Below are positions 12,455-25,354 of a stretch of 64,000 bases of DNA, one piece after another. Every line of letters starts with the position of its first letter. Position 1 is the stretch's first letter. The notes under the pieces were generated by a model. That model saw only the letters and a program-made list of their open reading frames with translations. It was not told the origin of the DNA and ran no database searches. The stretch is from Gammaproteobacteria bacterium (GTDB taxonomy: Bacteria > Pseudomonadota > Gammaproteobacteria > HTCC5015). The translations under genes were made by a program, and so were the position numbers. Where the stretch lies: NCBI GenBank assembly GCA_026004975.1, contig BPKE01000002.1, positions 124,001 to 188,000 of the forward strand. The letters are read 5' to 3'.

Positions 12455-13207
12455 TCAATCCGTCTCCCCGCCCGCATCGTGCGCGGCGAGCCAGTCCTCC
12501 AACAAGCGCCGGTCGGTTTCGCTCAGCTCACGACCGGCCAGCAGTTCGGGGCGCCGCCGCCAGGTGCGGCCCAGCGCCTCGGCGCGGCGCCAGGCGGCGA
12601 TCCGGCCGTGGTCGCCCGAGCGCAGCACCGCCGGCACCGCCCGGCCCTCGAACACCTCGGGGCGGGTGTAGTGCGGGCAATCGAGCAGCCCGTCGCTGAA
12701 CGAGTCCTGCTCGGCCGAGTCGGCGTCGCCGAGCACCCCCGGCAGCAGCCGCGCGACGGCGTCGATCACCACCATGGCCGGCAGCTCGCCGCCGCTGAGC
12801 ACGTAGTCGCCGATGGACCATTCCTCGTCGACCTCGAGCTCGATGAACCGCTCGTCCACGCCCTCGTAGCGGCCGCAAACCAGGATCAACCGATCCAGCG
12901 CGGCCCAGCGGCGCACCGTGTCCTGTGCCAGCCGCCGCCCCTGCGGCGACAGGTAGACCACCGGCGCCGGCCCGGCCGCGGCGCGCGCCGCACGCACGCA
13001 GGCACACAAGGGCTCGGGCTTCATCACCATGCCCGGGCCGCCGCCGTAGGGCCGGTCGTCGACGGTGCGGTGCTTGTCGCGCGTGAAATCGCGCGGGTTC
13101 CAAGTCACCAGCGCCAACCGCCCGGCCTCCCGGGCCCGCCCGACCACGCCGTGGCGGGCGACCGCTTCGACGAGCTCGGGAAACAGGGTGACGACGTCGA
13201 ACCGCAC
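12455..13207 (-). CDS. trmD: tRNA (guanine37-N1)-methyltransferase
   Basis: A 250-residue TrmD with a GTG start. It methylates G37 of tRNAs reading CNN codons and prevents +1 frameshifting. The SPOUT trefoil-knot signatures are visible: [50 protein letters not shown] and the C-terminal [10 protein letters not shown]. The gene lies 10 bp after rimM in the standard operon order and is intact. Confidence 0.97.
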   Translation of the reverse strand: MRFDVVTLFPELVEAVARHGVVGRAREAGRLALVTWNPRDFTRDKHRTVDDRPYGGGPGMVMKPEPLCACVRAARAAAGPAPVVYLSPQGRRLAQDTVRRWAALDRLILVCGRYEGVDERFIELEVDEEWSIGDYVLSGGELPAMVVIDAVARLLPGVLGDADSAEQDSFSDGLLDCPHYTRPEVFEGRAVPAVLRSGDHGRIAAWRRAEALGRTWRRRPELLAGRELSETDRRLLEDWLAAHDAGGETD

Positions 13208-13217
13208 CCCGCGCCCC

Positions 13218-13730
13218 TCAGCGCCAATCCGCCTGCCAGTCCACGGCGATCCATCCCTCCTCGAGCGACACGGCGTCGACCGTGCGTCCGAGGGCGAAGG
13301 GGATCAGGTATTCCCCCGCCTCGCCGTCCACGACCAGCACGTCGTGCGCCCCGGTCTCGAGCAGGCGCCGCACGACGCCGAGGCGCTCCCCGGACCGGTT
13401 GACCACCGCCAGACCGATCAGGTCCTTCCAGTAGTACTCGCCGGGCGCGGGCGGCGGCAGCCGCGCGGCCTCGACGTGGATCTCGGCGCCCAGCCAGGAC
13501 GCGGCCGCGTCGCGGTCGTCGATCCCGACCAGCGCGGCCACCAGCCCCCGGCCCTGGGCGCGCACGGCGCGCGGCTCGAAACGCGCGCGGCGCGCCGCGA
13601 GGCGCAGTTCCCAGGGCGCGTAACGGCCGATGTTTTCGCGCGGCGCGGTGTAGGACTCGACCCTCACCCAGCCGCGCACGCCGAACAGGCCGACCACGCG
13701 CCCGACGAGCACCGCGTCGGCGCCGGCCAT
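13218..13730 (-). CDS. rimM: 16S rRNA processing protein RimM
   Basis: A 170-residue RimM, needed for 30S head maturation and binding S19. The N-terminal domain shows [20 protein letters not shown], and the PRC-barrel shows [35 protein letters not shown] and the terminal IAVDWQADW. Located between rpsP and trmD with about 10-bp gaps on both sides. Confidence 0.95.
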   Translation of the reverse strand: MAGADAVLVGRVVGLFGVRGWVRVESYTAPRENIGRYAPWELRLAARRARFEPRAVRAQGRGLVAALVGIDDRDAAASWLGAEIHVEAARLPPPAPGEYYWKDLIGLAVVNRSGERLGVVRRLLETGAHDVLVVDGEAGEYLIPFALGRTVDAVSLEEGWIAVDWQADWR

Positions 13731-13740
13731 CGCCGGCGGA

Positions 13741-14025
13741 TCACGCTTCGGCCGTCTGGGCCTCGGCGGCGGCGCGTTCCTGGTCCTTCCGGTAGCGCTT
13801 GAACAAGCTCAGCACCCGGTCGGACGGTTTGGCGCCCCGCGCCAGCCAGTACTCGGCGCGCGCCATGTCGATCCGCAAGGCTTCTTCGCCGCCGCGCGCG
13901 ATCGGGTTGTAGAACCCGAGGCGCTCGATGTAGCGCCCGTCACGAGGGCTGCGGCTGTCGGTGACCGTGATGTGATAGAACGGCGCCTTCTTGCTGCCGC
14001 CCCGCGACAAACGAATCGTAACCAT
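13741..14025 (-). CDS. rpsP: 30S ribosomal protein S16
   Basis: A 94-residue S16 with the diagnostic N-terminus [20 protein letters not shown] and the [12 protein letters not shown] motif; the C-terminal tail is charged and alanine-rich. First gene of the rpsP-rimM-trmD-rplS operon. The ATG at 14025 matches the family start exactly. Confidence 0.97.
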   Translation of the reverse strand: MVTIRLSRGGSKKAPFYHITVTDSRSPRDGRYIERLGFYNPIARGGEEALRIDMARAEYWLARGAKPSDRVLSLFKRYRKDQERAAAEAQTAEA

Positions 14026-14067
14026 CCGAATACCTGTCTGTATCCTGGGCTCGCACGAAAACCGAAG

Positions 14068-14088
14068 CGCCGCGGCCGGGCCGCGGCG
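14068..14088 (-). terminator. GC-rich hairpin downstream of tadA
   Basis: Arms 14068-14077 and 14079-14088 are perfectly complementary around one base. On the minus strand GGTTTT follows eight bases later, so it is at best a weak terminator for guaB-guaA-tadA; it lies between tadA and rpsP. Confidence 0.35.
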
Positions 14089-14105
14089 GCAAGGGGCGAA
14101 TTTTA

Positions 14106-17758
<3,653 letters not shown>

Positions 17759-17785
17759 ACCGCGGCCGAATCGCCGAGCGCGCCC

Positions 17786-19178
17786 ATGCCCTCCCCGCCC
17801 GACGCGCCGCCCACCGACGCCGTCTACACCGTCTCGCGGCTCAACCGCGAGGTGGCGGATCTGTTCGCCGAGCGCTTCGGTCCGCTGTGGGTGCAAGGCG
17901 AGCTGTCCAACCTGGCGCGGCCGGCCTCCGGCCACTGGTACTTCACCCTCAAGGACGACCGAGCCCAAGTGCGGGCGGCGATGTTCCGCCACCGCAACCG
18001 CCTCGTCGCCTTCACGCCCGAGGCCGGCCAACAGGTGCTGGTGCGGGCGCGGCCGTCCTTGTACGAGCCGCGCGGCGACTACCAGTTGGTCGTCGAACAC
18101 ATGGAACCGCTCGGCGAAGGGGCCTTGCGCCTCGCCTTCGAGGCGCTCAAGCGCAAGCTGCAGGCCGAGGGCCTGTTCGACGCCGCCCGCAAGCGGCCGT
18201 TGCCGGCCTTTCCCCGCCGCATCGGGGTGATCACCTCGCCCAGCGGCGCCGCGCTGCGCGACGTGCTCCAGGTGCTGCGGCGGCGCTGCCCGGCGGTGGA
18301 GGTGCTGATCTACCCCGCCGGCGTGCAGGGCGCGGGGGCGGTCGAATCCTTGATCGCGGCGCTCGAGACGGCCGGCGCGCGGCGCGACTGCGACGTGCTG
18401 CTGCTGGTGCGCGGCGGCGGCGACCTGGAGGATCTGCAAGCCTTCAACGACGAGCGCCTGGCGCGGGCGATCGCCGCCTGCCCGCGTGCCGGTGGTCAGC
18501 GGCGTCGGCCACGAGATCGACTTCACCATCGCCGACTTCGTCGCCGACCTGCGCGCGCCGACGCCGTCGGCGGCCGCGGAACTGGCCAGCCCCGACGCCG
18601 CCGCCTGGCTGAAACGGCTCGCGACCGACCGCGCCCGGCTCTTGCGGCGCCTGCGCGAACGGCTCGCCCGGGCGGCGCTGCGCCTGGCCGCGGCGCAGCG
18701 TGCGCTGCGGCGGCTGGACCCGCGGCGGCGGCTGTTGCAGGACAGCCAGCGCCTCGACGAGTTGCACGGCCGCATGCAGCGGGCGATGCGCCGCCATCTG
18801 CGGCAGGCAGGGCGGCGGCTCGAGGCCGCCCGCGCCCGGCTGACGCCCGATCGCCTCGCCGCGCGCCTGGCCGCGGCGCGGCGCGCGCTGCCGGCGCTGC
18901 GCCGGGGCCTGCTGCGCCATGCCCGCCGCCGTCTGGAGACGGCGCGCGGCCGCTTCGAGCAGACGCTGCACACCCTGGACGCGGTCGGTCCGCTGGCGAC
19001 GTTGCGCCGCGGCTACGCGGCGGTGTTCGTGGCCGGCCGGCGTGCCGCCCTGCGCGAGGCGGCGCAGGCGCCGCCGGGGACACCGCTCGCCATCGTTCTC
19101 GCCCGCGGCGAACTGGAGGCGACCGTCACCGCGCAGCACCCGCACAACCGGCTGGAACGCCACGCTCCGGAGAAATGA
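17786..19178 (+). CDS. xseA: Exodeoxyribonuclease VII large subunit (one frameshift)
   Basis: XseA of about 463 residues after correction. The N-terminal OB fold reads [40 protein letters not shown] and [14 protein letters not shown]. The catalytic domain has [39 protein letters not shown] and [19 protein letters not shown], followed by a long coiled-coil. The frame breaks between AIAACP and VPVVSGVG; dropping C18485 gives the family sequence [12 protein letters not shown]. The gene ends just before the efflux adaptor ATG. Confidence 0.92.
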
Positions 19179-19183
19179 CACCG

Positions 19184-20206
19184 ATGCGCCGACCGCTGCT
19201 CGTTTTGCTCCTCGCAGGGCTGTCCGCCTGCGGCGAACCGCCGCCCCCGCCCCCGGCCGCGCCGCTGCCGGGGGTGCGCACCGTGCCGCTGGCGGCGGTG
19301 ATCGAACACCCCTTGCGCCAGGCGCCGGCGCGCGTCGCCGCCCGCCGCCACGCCCGTCTGGCGGCCGAGGTGGTGGGCACGGTGGCGGCGGTGCCGGTGC
19401 GTGCCGGCCAGCGGGTGGCCGCCGGCACGCCGCTGGTGAAGCTGGATTGCCCGGACGTCGCAGACGCGCTGGCACAGGCCGAAGCGGCGCTGGACGCGGC
19501 GCGCGTGCAGGCCGAGCGGGCCGCGGCGGCCGCGGCCCGGGCACAGCGGCTGCACGACCGCGGCGCCCTGGCCGACGAGCTGCTCGACGACCGGCGCGCC
19601 GCGGCCGAGGCCGCGGCGGCCGAACGACGGGCGCGCGAAGCGGCCTGGCGCCGGGCGCAGCGCGACCGGGCGCGCTGCGATGTGCGCGCCCCCTTCGCCG
19701 GCGTGGTGCTCGACACGCCGGTCCGGGTGGGCGACCGGGTGACGCCGGGCACGGCGCTGTTGGAACTGCTGGACACCGACAGCCTGCAGGTCGAAGCGGA
19801 ACTGCCCGCCTCGCTGCGCGCCAGCCTGGCCGGAGCGGCGGCGGTGCATTTCGTCCACCGCGACGGCCGACACCGCCTGCGCCTGGCGAGCCTCGCCGAG
19901 GCGCTGGACGCGCGCACCCTGACCGTCGCCGCGCGGCTGGATTTCGTCGATCCGCCGCCGCCGGCCGGCACGCTCGGGCGCCTGGAGTGGCAAGAGCCGC
20001 AGGCGATGGTCGGCCCGAGCTGGCTGAGCGAGCGCGACGGCCGGCTCGGTCTGCTGTGGCTGGACGGCGACACGGTGGCGTTCACGCCCCTGCCCCAGGC
20101 CCTGCCGGGGCGCGCCGCGGCCGTGGACCTGCCGCCGGACACGCCGTTGATCGGCGACGGGCGGCACGGGCTCGCGCCCGGCGACCGCGTGCGCCGGCTG
20201 GACTGA
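19184..20206 (+). CDS. RND efflux periplasmic adaptor lipoprotein (HlyD/MFP family)
   Basis: A 340-residue membrane-fusion protein. The N-terminus has a lipobox ([11 protein letters not shown]), indicating an inner-membrane-anchored lipoprotein. A biotinyl-lipoyl-like half ([25 protein letters not shown]), a long alanine/arginine coiled-coil hairpin, the second half ([22 protein letters not shown]) and a beta-barrel follow. The start at 19184 has GGAG 11 nt upstream; an ATG at 19175 overlapping the xseA stop would add three residues. It is nine bp upstream of the RND permease and functions with it; the substrate cannot be read from the sequence. Confidence 0.92.
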   Translation: MRRPLLVLLLAGLSACGEPPPPPPAAPLPGVRTVPLAAVIEHPLRQAPARVAARRHARLAAEVVGTVAAVPVRAGQRVAAGTPLVKLDCPDVADALAQAEAALDAARVQAERAAAAAARAQRLHDRGALADELLDDRRAAAEAAAAERRAREAAWRRAQRDRARCDVRAPFAGVVLDTPVRVGDRVTPGTALLELLDTDSLQVEAELPASLRASLAGAAAVHFVHRDGRHRLRLASLAEALDARTLTVAARLDFVDPPPPAGTLGRLEWQEPQAMVGPSWLSERDGRLGLLWLDGDTVAFTPLPQALPGRAAAVDLPPDTPLIGDGRHGLAPGDRVRRLD

Positions 20207-20215
20207 CCGCCGGCC

Positions 20216-23200
20216 ATGTACCAGCGCTTCCTGGAAAACCACGTCCTGTCCACACTCGCCTTCCTGGTCGTCCTGATCGGGGGCGCCTGGGCCTACGGAC
20301 AGCTGCCGCGCCAACAGGATCCGACGATCAATTTCAACTGGATCCAGATCACGACCGTGTTCCCCGGCGCCTCGGCCGAGGACGTGGAAAAGCGCGTCAC
20401 CGAGCCGCTCGAAGACGCGCTGCGGCGGGTGGACGACATCCGTTTCGTCAACAGCACCAGCGCCCCGGGCCTGTCCACCATCCTGGTGCGCTTCGAGGAC
20501 ATCGATACGCGCCTGTTCGACAAGCGCGTGGCCGAGCTGCGCCGCGAGGTGCAGAACGCCCGGCGGGAGCTGCCGGAGGAAGTGGTGGATGACCCCTACG
20601 TGCTGGAGATCACCTCGGCCAACGGCTTTCCCACCGCCCAGGTGGTGGTCTCCGGGGTGGCGCGCGACGAGAACCTCCGCGCCCAGGCCCGGCGGGTCCG
20701 CGACGGCCTCGAGCGACTGGACGGCGTCTCCCAGGTCTACGCTTACGGCTTCACCGAGCCGGAACTGCACGTCGTCCTGGAGCCGGAACGGCTGGCCGCC
20801 GCCGGCCTGACGGCGACCGCCGTGGTCGACGCCCTGCGCCTGGGCTACCGCGACGTCGCCGCCGGCCGCATCGGCGTCGGCGAGGACACCTGGCTGGTGC
20901 GCCTGCCCGGCGCCGACGACGACCCCGAAACCCTCGCCCGCCATCCGCTGATCACCCGCGCCGGTACGATCGAACTCGGCCAGGTGGCGCGCGTGTTCCG
21001 GAGCCACGAACGCCCCGACCGCCTGGTGAGCCACGAGGGCCGGCCGGCGGTGCTGCTCTCGGTCATCAAGACCGCCGACACCAACACGCTGGAACTGATC
21101 GAACGGATCAACGCCTACATCGCCGAGCGCCGGGCCCTGCGCGCCAGCACCGGCGTCGAGGTGGCGCTGCTCGACGACCAGACCGAGGTCACCCGCAACG
21201 CCCTCGAGGTGATGCAGACCAACGCGCTGCTCGGCCTGATCCTGGTGCTGCTCATCGCCTGGGCCTTCCTCGGCCTGCCCATGGCGCTGCTCACCGCCGC
21301 CGGCATCCCGTTCATTCTCTGCGCGACCTTCTGGCTGCTGTACGCCGCCGGCGAGACCCTGAACGTGGTCGTGCTGCTCGGGGTGGTCATCGCCCTGGGC
21401 ATGCTGGTGGACGACGCGGTGGTGGTCGTCGAAGCGGTCTACCACCGCCTGCACCGGGGCGAGAACACCATCCAGGCCTGCGTGGGCGCGGTGCGCGAAG
21501 TGTTCGCGCCGATCACCAGCGCCGTGCTCACCACCATGGCCGCCTTCCTGCCGCTGATGATCATGCCGGGCATCGTCGGCGACTTCATGTTCTACGTGCC
21601 TTTCGTCGTGTGCACGGCGCTCGCCGTGAGCCTGATCGAGGCCTACTGGATGCTGCCCTCGCACATCATCGCCTTCGACGTGCGCCTCGATCCCCGCTCG
21701 CCCCTGCAACGGTTGCGCACCCGCGCGCTGCGGCGCATCCGGCAGGTCTACACCCGCCTGCTGGTGCGCGCGCTCAGGCACCCGCGGCGGGTGCTGGCGG
21801 CCGCCTTCGGCGGGTTCGCCTTCGCACTCCTGGCGGCCTTCGCCGGCTGGCTGAACTTCGACTTTTTCGCCAGCGACCCGCTGCGGCTGTTCTACATCAA
21901 CGTGAAAATGCCCGCCGGCACGCCTCTGGAGAAGACCCTGGAGAAGACCGTCGAGATCGAAAACCGCGTGCGCCCCCTGTTTCGCGAGGGTGAGCTGCGC
22001 GCGATCGTCAGCTACAGCGGCCTGATGTTCACCGAGACCGAACCGCTCATGGGCGACCGCTATGGCCAGGTGATGATCAGCCTCGCGCCGCGCGAGAACG
22101 GCCTGCGCGAGGTCGGCGAAGTGATCGCCGCGCTGCGGCCGGTGGTCGAGAACCACCCGGGGGTCGAGGAAGCCAGCATCCTGCGCCTGGCCGGCGGACC
22201 GCCGGTGATGCGGCCGATCAGCATCAAGGTGCGCGGCGACGATTTCGCCGAAATCCAGGCCGCCGTGGCCGAGCTGAAACGCATCATGGCGGCCGTGCCG
22301 GGCGTGCGGGACATCGCCACCGACGACAGCCCCGGCGAACCCGAGCTGCGCCTGCGTCCCCGCGCCGCCGCCCTGCAGGCCGCCGGCCTGAGCCAGGCCG
22401 ACGCCCTGCGCCTGGCGCGGCTCTACGTGGACGGGGAAATCGCCGGCTTTCTGCAAAGCCAGGGTGAGGAACTGGCGATCCGCGCCTTCGTCGACCGCCC
22501 GGAAATCGGCCCGGACCGCCTCTACGATCTCGAACCGCTGCTCGCGGCGGCGGTGCCGCTGCCCGGCGGCGGCGTCATGCCCTTCGCCGAGCTGTTCGAC
22601 ATCGAGACCACCCGCGGCCGCGGCCGCATCCGGCACTACAACTTCCGCCGCACCGTCGAGGTCAGCGCCGACATCGATCCGACCCAGACCGACCAGGTCA
22701 AGGCCAACGCCGCGATCCTGGACGCCTGGCGTCGCGAGGCGGCGCTGCGTCATCCGGGCGTGGAACTGGACACCAGCGGCGTGCTCGACGACATCTTCGA
22801 GAGCCTCAACGCGCTGGCCGCCCTGCTCGCCTTCGGCGTGCTGGTCATGTACCTGATCCTCGGCACGCAGTTTCGCAGTTACGGCCAGCCGCTGCTGATC
22901 CTGGCGACCGTGCCGCTGGCGTTCACGGGCGTGGCTTTGGGACTGCTGGTCAACCGCAACCCGGTGAGCTTGTGGACCTTGTACGGCGTGGTGGCCCTGA
23001 CCGGTATCGCCGTGAACGCCGCCATCGTGCTGATCAGCGCGGCCAACGAACGCCACGACGCCGGCATGAGCGTGCTGCACGCGATCGTCTGGGCGGCGCG
23101 GCGGCGGGTGGTGCCGATCCTCATCACCTCGCTGACCACCATCGCCGGCCTGCTGTCCCTGGCGCTCGGGCTGGGGGGCTACTCGCTGCTCTGGGGGCCG

Positions 23201-23323
23201 ATGGCCTCGGCGATCGTCTGGGGGCTGGCGTTCTCGACCGTCCTCACCCTGTTCGTGATCCCCGCACTCTACGCCTGCACGCAGCGCCGGCGCCGGCGCC
23301 GCAGAGCGGGCGTGCGCTATTGA
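20216..23323 (+). CDS. RND-family efflux transporter permease (AcrB/MMPL-like HAE type)
   Basis: A 1035-residue inner-membrane proton-driven exporter with the duplicated six-plus-six transmembrane plan. The N-terminus ([20 protein letters not shown]) leads to the first porter domain. The proton-relay helix reads [16 protein letters not shown] (Asp pair near residue 400), and the second half contains [20 protein letters not shown]. Related exporters in proteobacteria pump hydrophobic compounds or drugs; no outer membrane partner gene is adjacent, so a shared TolC-like channel would be needed. Confidence 0.93.
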   Translation: MYQRFLENHVLSTLAFLVVLIGGAWAYGQLPRQQDPTINFNWIQITTVFPGASAEDVEKRVTEPLEDALRRVDDIRFVNSTSAPGLSTILVRFEDIDTRLFDKRVAELRREVQNARRELPEEVVDDPYVLEITSANGFPTAQVVVSGVARDENLRAQARRVRDGLERLDGVSQVYAYGFTEPELHVVLEPERLAAAGLTATAVVDALRLGYRDVAAGRIGVGEDTWLVRLPGADDDPETLARHPLITRAGTIELGQVARVFRSHERPDRLVSHEGRPAVLLSVIKTADTNTLELIERINAYIAERRALRASTGVEVALLDDQTEVTRNALEVMQTNALLGLILVLLIAWAFLGLPMALLTAAGIPFILCATFWLLYAAGETLNVVVLLGVVIALGMLVDDAVVVVEAVYHRLHRGENTIQACVGAVREVFAPITSAVLTTMAAFLPLMIMPGIVGDFMFYVPFVVCTALAVSLIEAYWMLPSHIIAFDVRLDPRSPLQRLRTRALRRIRQVYTRLLVRALRHPRRVLAAAFGGFAFALLAAFAGWLNFDFFASDPLRLFYINVKMPAGTPLEKTLEKTVEIENRVRPLFREGELRAIVSYSGLMFTETEPLMGDRYGQVMISLAPRENGLREVGEVIAALRPVVENHPGVEEASILRLAGGPPVMRPISIKVRGDDFAEIQAAVAELKRIMAAVPGVRDIATDDSPGEPELRLRPRAAALQAAGLSQADALRLARLYVDGEIAGFLQSQGEELAIRAFVDRPEIGPDRLYDLEPLLAAAVPLPGGGVMPFAELFDIETTRGRGRIRHYNFRRTVEVSADIDPTQTDQVKANAAILDAWRREAALRHPGVELDTSGVLDDIFESLNALAALLAFGVLVMYLILGTQFRSYGQPLLILATVPLAFTGVALGLLVNRNPVSLWTLYGVVALTGIAVNAAIVLISAANERHDAGMSVLHAIVWAARRRVVPILITSLTTIAGLLSLALGLGGYSLLWGPMASAIVWGLAFSTVLTLFVIPALYACTQRRRRRRRAGVRY

Positions 23324-23348
23324 ATCGGCGGGGGTATTGGGGTTTAAT
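23320..23348 (+). promoter_or_regulatory. dksA promoter
   Basis: TTGAAT (23320-23325), a 17-bp spacer and TTTAAT (23343-23348) form a good sigma-70 promoter about 35 bp before the dksA ATG, overlapping the stop codon of the RND gene. It makes dksA independent of the efflux operon. Confidence 0.65.
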
Positions 23349-23382
23349 TCGCCACTTGCGACCGGCCGAGCCCAAGGACACG

Positions 23383-23970
23383 ATGGCAGCGAAGAAACAA
23401 TCCAAGGCTTCCACCAAGGCATCCAGCAAAACCGCGGGCGCCGCGGCCAAGAAGAAGGCCGCCAAGCCCAAGGCGACGCCCAAGAAGGCGGTGGACGCGG
23501 CGCGGACCGGCGCCACGACCAAGACGCCGCCGCCCGGCGCGATCGGCGGCGACGTCAGTCACTACGCGGAGTTCAGACCCTACGAGCCGGCCAAGGGCGA
23601 GCCCTATATGAGCCCGGCGCAGCTGCAGCATTTCCGCGAGATCCTGCTCGCCTGGAAGCGCGGCCTGATGGAAGAGGTCGACCGCACCGTCCACCACATG
23701 AAGGACGAGGTGACCAACTTCCCGGATCCCAACGACCGCGCGACCCAGGAAGAGGAATTCAGCCTCGAGCTGCGCACCCGCGACCGGGAGCGCAAGCTGC
23801 TCAAGAAGATCGACGAGGCGCTGGACCGGATCGAATCCGGCGACTACGGCTACTGCGAGAGCTGCGGCGTCGAAATCGGCATCCGCCGGCTGGAAGCCCG
23901 GCCGACGGCGACCATGTGCATCGACTGCAAGACGCTGGACGAGATCCGCGAGAAGCAGACCCGCCTGTGA
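23383..23970 (+). CDS. dksA: RNA polymerase-binding transcription factor DksA with basic N-terminal tail
   Basis: A 195-residue DksA, about 45 residues longer than the E. coli protein. The conserved part begins near residue 50 and carries the coiled coil ([20 protein letters not shown]), the tip region [20 protein letters not shown], and a four-Cys zinc finger (Cys158/161 in CESC, Cys179/182 in CIDC). It binds the RNA polymerase secondary channel and, with ppGpp, represses rRNA and activates amino acid promoters. The extra N-terminus is almost entirely Lys/Ala/Thr/Ser/Pro, resembling histone H1-like tails. The ATG is preceded by AAGGA. Confidence 0.95.
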   Translation: MAAKKQSKASTKASSKTAGAAAKKKAAKPKATPKKAVDAARTGATTKTPPPGAIGGDVSHYAEFRPYEPAKGEPYMSPAQLQHFREILLAWKRGLMEEVDRTVHHMKDEVTNFPDPNDRATQEEEFSLELRTRDRERKLLKKIDEALDRIESGDYGYCESCGVEIGIRRLEARPTATMCIDCKTLDEIREKQTRL

Positions 23971-23972
23971 AC

Positions 23973-23996
23973 CGCGCCGGGCCTCAGCCCGGCGCG
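23973..23996. terminator. Shared hairpin at the dksA/phhB convergent ends
   Basis: A 10-bp stem (23973-23982 with 23987-23996) around a CTCA loop that holds the phhB stop codon. No T-run on either strand; it would have to work with Rho or as a 3'-end stabiliser. Confidence 0.45.
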
Positions 23997-24340
23997 CCGG
24001 CCCCTTCGTACAGGGCGTCGGTCTTGGCCGCCATGACGAAGTCGTTGCGGTGCAAACCCTTGATCTTGTGCGTCCACCAGCTCACTTCGACCCGGCCCCA
24101 CTCGGTCAGCAACGCCGGGTGATGGCCCTCGGCCTCGGCCAGCTCGCCGACCTTGCAGGTGAAGGCCAGCGCCTCGGCGAAGTTGCGGAAGGTGAACACG
24201 CGCTTGAGGCGCTTGATGCCGTCGATTTCGATGACCTGCCATTCGGGCACCTGCGGCAGCAGCGCGGCGATGGCGGCGTCGTCCAGACGCGGCGCATCCG
24301 GCCGGCAGGCCTCACAGCGTTCGTTGCGCAGCTCAGCCAT
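23984..24340 (-). CDS. phhB: Pterin-4a-carbinolamine dehydratase
   Basis: A 118-residue PCD/DCoH protein that dehydrates 4a-hydroxytetrahydropterin. The signature appears as [20 protein letters not shown] followed by [20 protein letters not shown]. The start at 24340 has an AGGAGG nine bases upstream. The N-terminus carries an extra [20 protein letters not shown] segment. No phenylalanine hydroxylase gene is nearby. It is divergent from gluQ. Confidence 0.92.
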   Translation of the reverse strand: MAELRNERCEACRPDAPRLDDAAIAALLPQVPEWQVIEIDGIKRLKRVFTFRNFAEALAFTCKVGELAEAEGHHPALLTEWGRVEVSWWTHKIKGLHRNDFVMAAKTDALYEGAGAPG

Positions 24341-24377
24341 CGGTTTCGAACCTCCTGTGCGCAGCCCCGGGGGACCG

Positions 24378-24409
24378 TCAGTATAACAAGACCGCTGCGC
24401 GTATACTGA
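24378..24409. promoter_or_regulatory. Symmetric divergent phhB/gluQ promoter pair
   Basis: TCAGTATA (24378-24385) and TATACTGA (24402-24409) form an 8-bp inverted repeat that places a TATACT -10 on each strand, 16 bp apart. The phhB side has an extended -10 (TGT-TATACT). The gluQ -10 ends only 7 bp before its ATG, so its transcript would be nearly leaderless. Confidence 0.55.
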
Positions 24410-24414
24410 GCCGC

Positions 24415-25338
24415 ATGCCGCACGTCGTCGGCCGTTTCGCCCCGACCCCGTCCGGGCCCTTGCACCTGGGCTCATTGTTCACGGCCGTGGCCAGCTTCCT
24501 CTCCGCCCGCGCCGCCGGCGGCCGCTGGCTGCTGCGCCTCGACGACCTCGACCGGGACCGGCTCGAGCCGGGCGCCGAAACGGCGATCCTGCGCTGCCTG
24601 GAAGCGCATGGCTTGCACTGGGACGATGCACCGATCCGCCAGAGCGCCCGGCTGCCGCTTTACGAGGCGGCGCTGGCGCGCCTCGCCGAGGACGGCCTGC
24701 TCTATCCTTGCGGCTGCAGCCGCGCGCAGCGGCGCGCCGAGGGCCGGCCGGGCCCGGCCGGCCCGGTGTACAGCGGCCGCTGCCGCGATCCGGCGCGCCG
24801 CCGACCGGGCCGCGCCCTGCGGTTGGCGAACCCGGGCGGCGAACTGGCGGTCGACGACGCGCTCCAGGGCCGGCGCCGCTGGGACCTGGCGGCGGCGGTC
24901 GGCGACATCCTGCTGCGCCGCGCCGACGGCGTGATCGCCTACCACCTGGCCAACGTCGTCGACGACGCCGAGCTGGGGGTGAGCGAGGTGGTGCGCGGCG
25001 CCGACCTGCTGGACAGCACGCCGGCCCAGGCCCTGTTGCACCGCCTCCTCGGCCTGGCGCCGCCGCGCTGGCTGCACCTGCCGGTGCTCACCGCCGCGGA
25101 CGGACGCAAACTGAGCAAACAGAACCGCGCCGAGCCGGTGGACGTTCAGCGCTCGCCCGCCAATCTGGCGCGCGTGCTCGTCCTGCTCGGCCACCCGCCG
25201 CCGGCGGCGCTCGCCGGCGCGCCGCCGGCGGCGCTGCTCGAGTGGGCGCGCCAGGCCTGGGATCCGGCCCGCCTGCCGCAGGCCGAAACGCTGGTGCTGG
25301 ATGCGAAAACGCCCGCCGCGAACGCGACGGGCGCTTGA
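24415..25338 (+). CDS. gluQ: Glutamyl-Q tRNA(Asp) synthetase
   Basis: A 307-residue GluRS-like protein lacking the anticodon-binding domain, as expected of GluQ (YadB), which attaches glutamate to queuosine in tRNA-Asp. Visible are the HIGH-equivalent ([19 protein letters not shown]), [17 protein letters not shown], and the KMSKS-equivalent [11 protein letters not shown]. Residues Cys-Gly-Cys-Ser with a downstream Tyr and Cys ([19 protein letters not shown]) form the zinc site of the family. The last 33 bp of its coding region double as the pnp terminator on the other strand. Confidence 0.94.
   Translation: MPHVVGRFAPTPSGPLHLGSLFTAVASFLSARAAGGRWLLRLDDLDRDRLEPGAETAILRCLEAHGLHWDDAPIRQSARLPLYEAALARLAEDGLLYPCGCSRAQRRAEGRPGPAGPVYSGRCRDPARRRPGRALRLANPGGELAVDDALQGRRRWDLAAAVGDILLRRADGVIAYHLANVVDDAELGVSEVVRGADLLDSTPAQALLHRLLGLAPPRWLHLPVLTAADGRKLSKQNRAEPVDVQRSPANLARVLVLLGHPPPAALAGAPPAALLEWARQAWDPARLPQAETLVLDAKTPAANATGA
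25306..25333 (-). terminator. Intrinsic terminator of the infB-pnp operon
   Basis: On the minus strand, 22 bp past the pnp stop, a stem of CGCCCG/CGGGCG extended by CGC/GCG (25310-25333) is followed by TTTT (25309-25306). It is embedded in the last codons of gluQ. Confidence 0.65.
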
Positions 25339-25354
25339 GCGCGGGCGGCGCCCC

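Noticed and set aside
19013-23422. 1469-codon minus-strand open frame
   Set aside because: It is antisense to the efflux adaptor, RND permease and dksA. Composition is His/Gln/Arg/Asp-rich with no recognisable domain, the usual shadow of a GC-rich coding strand.
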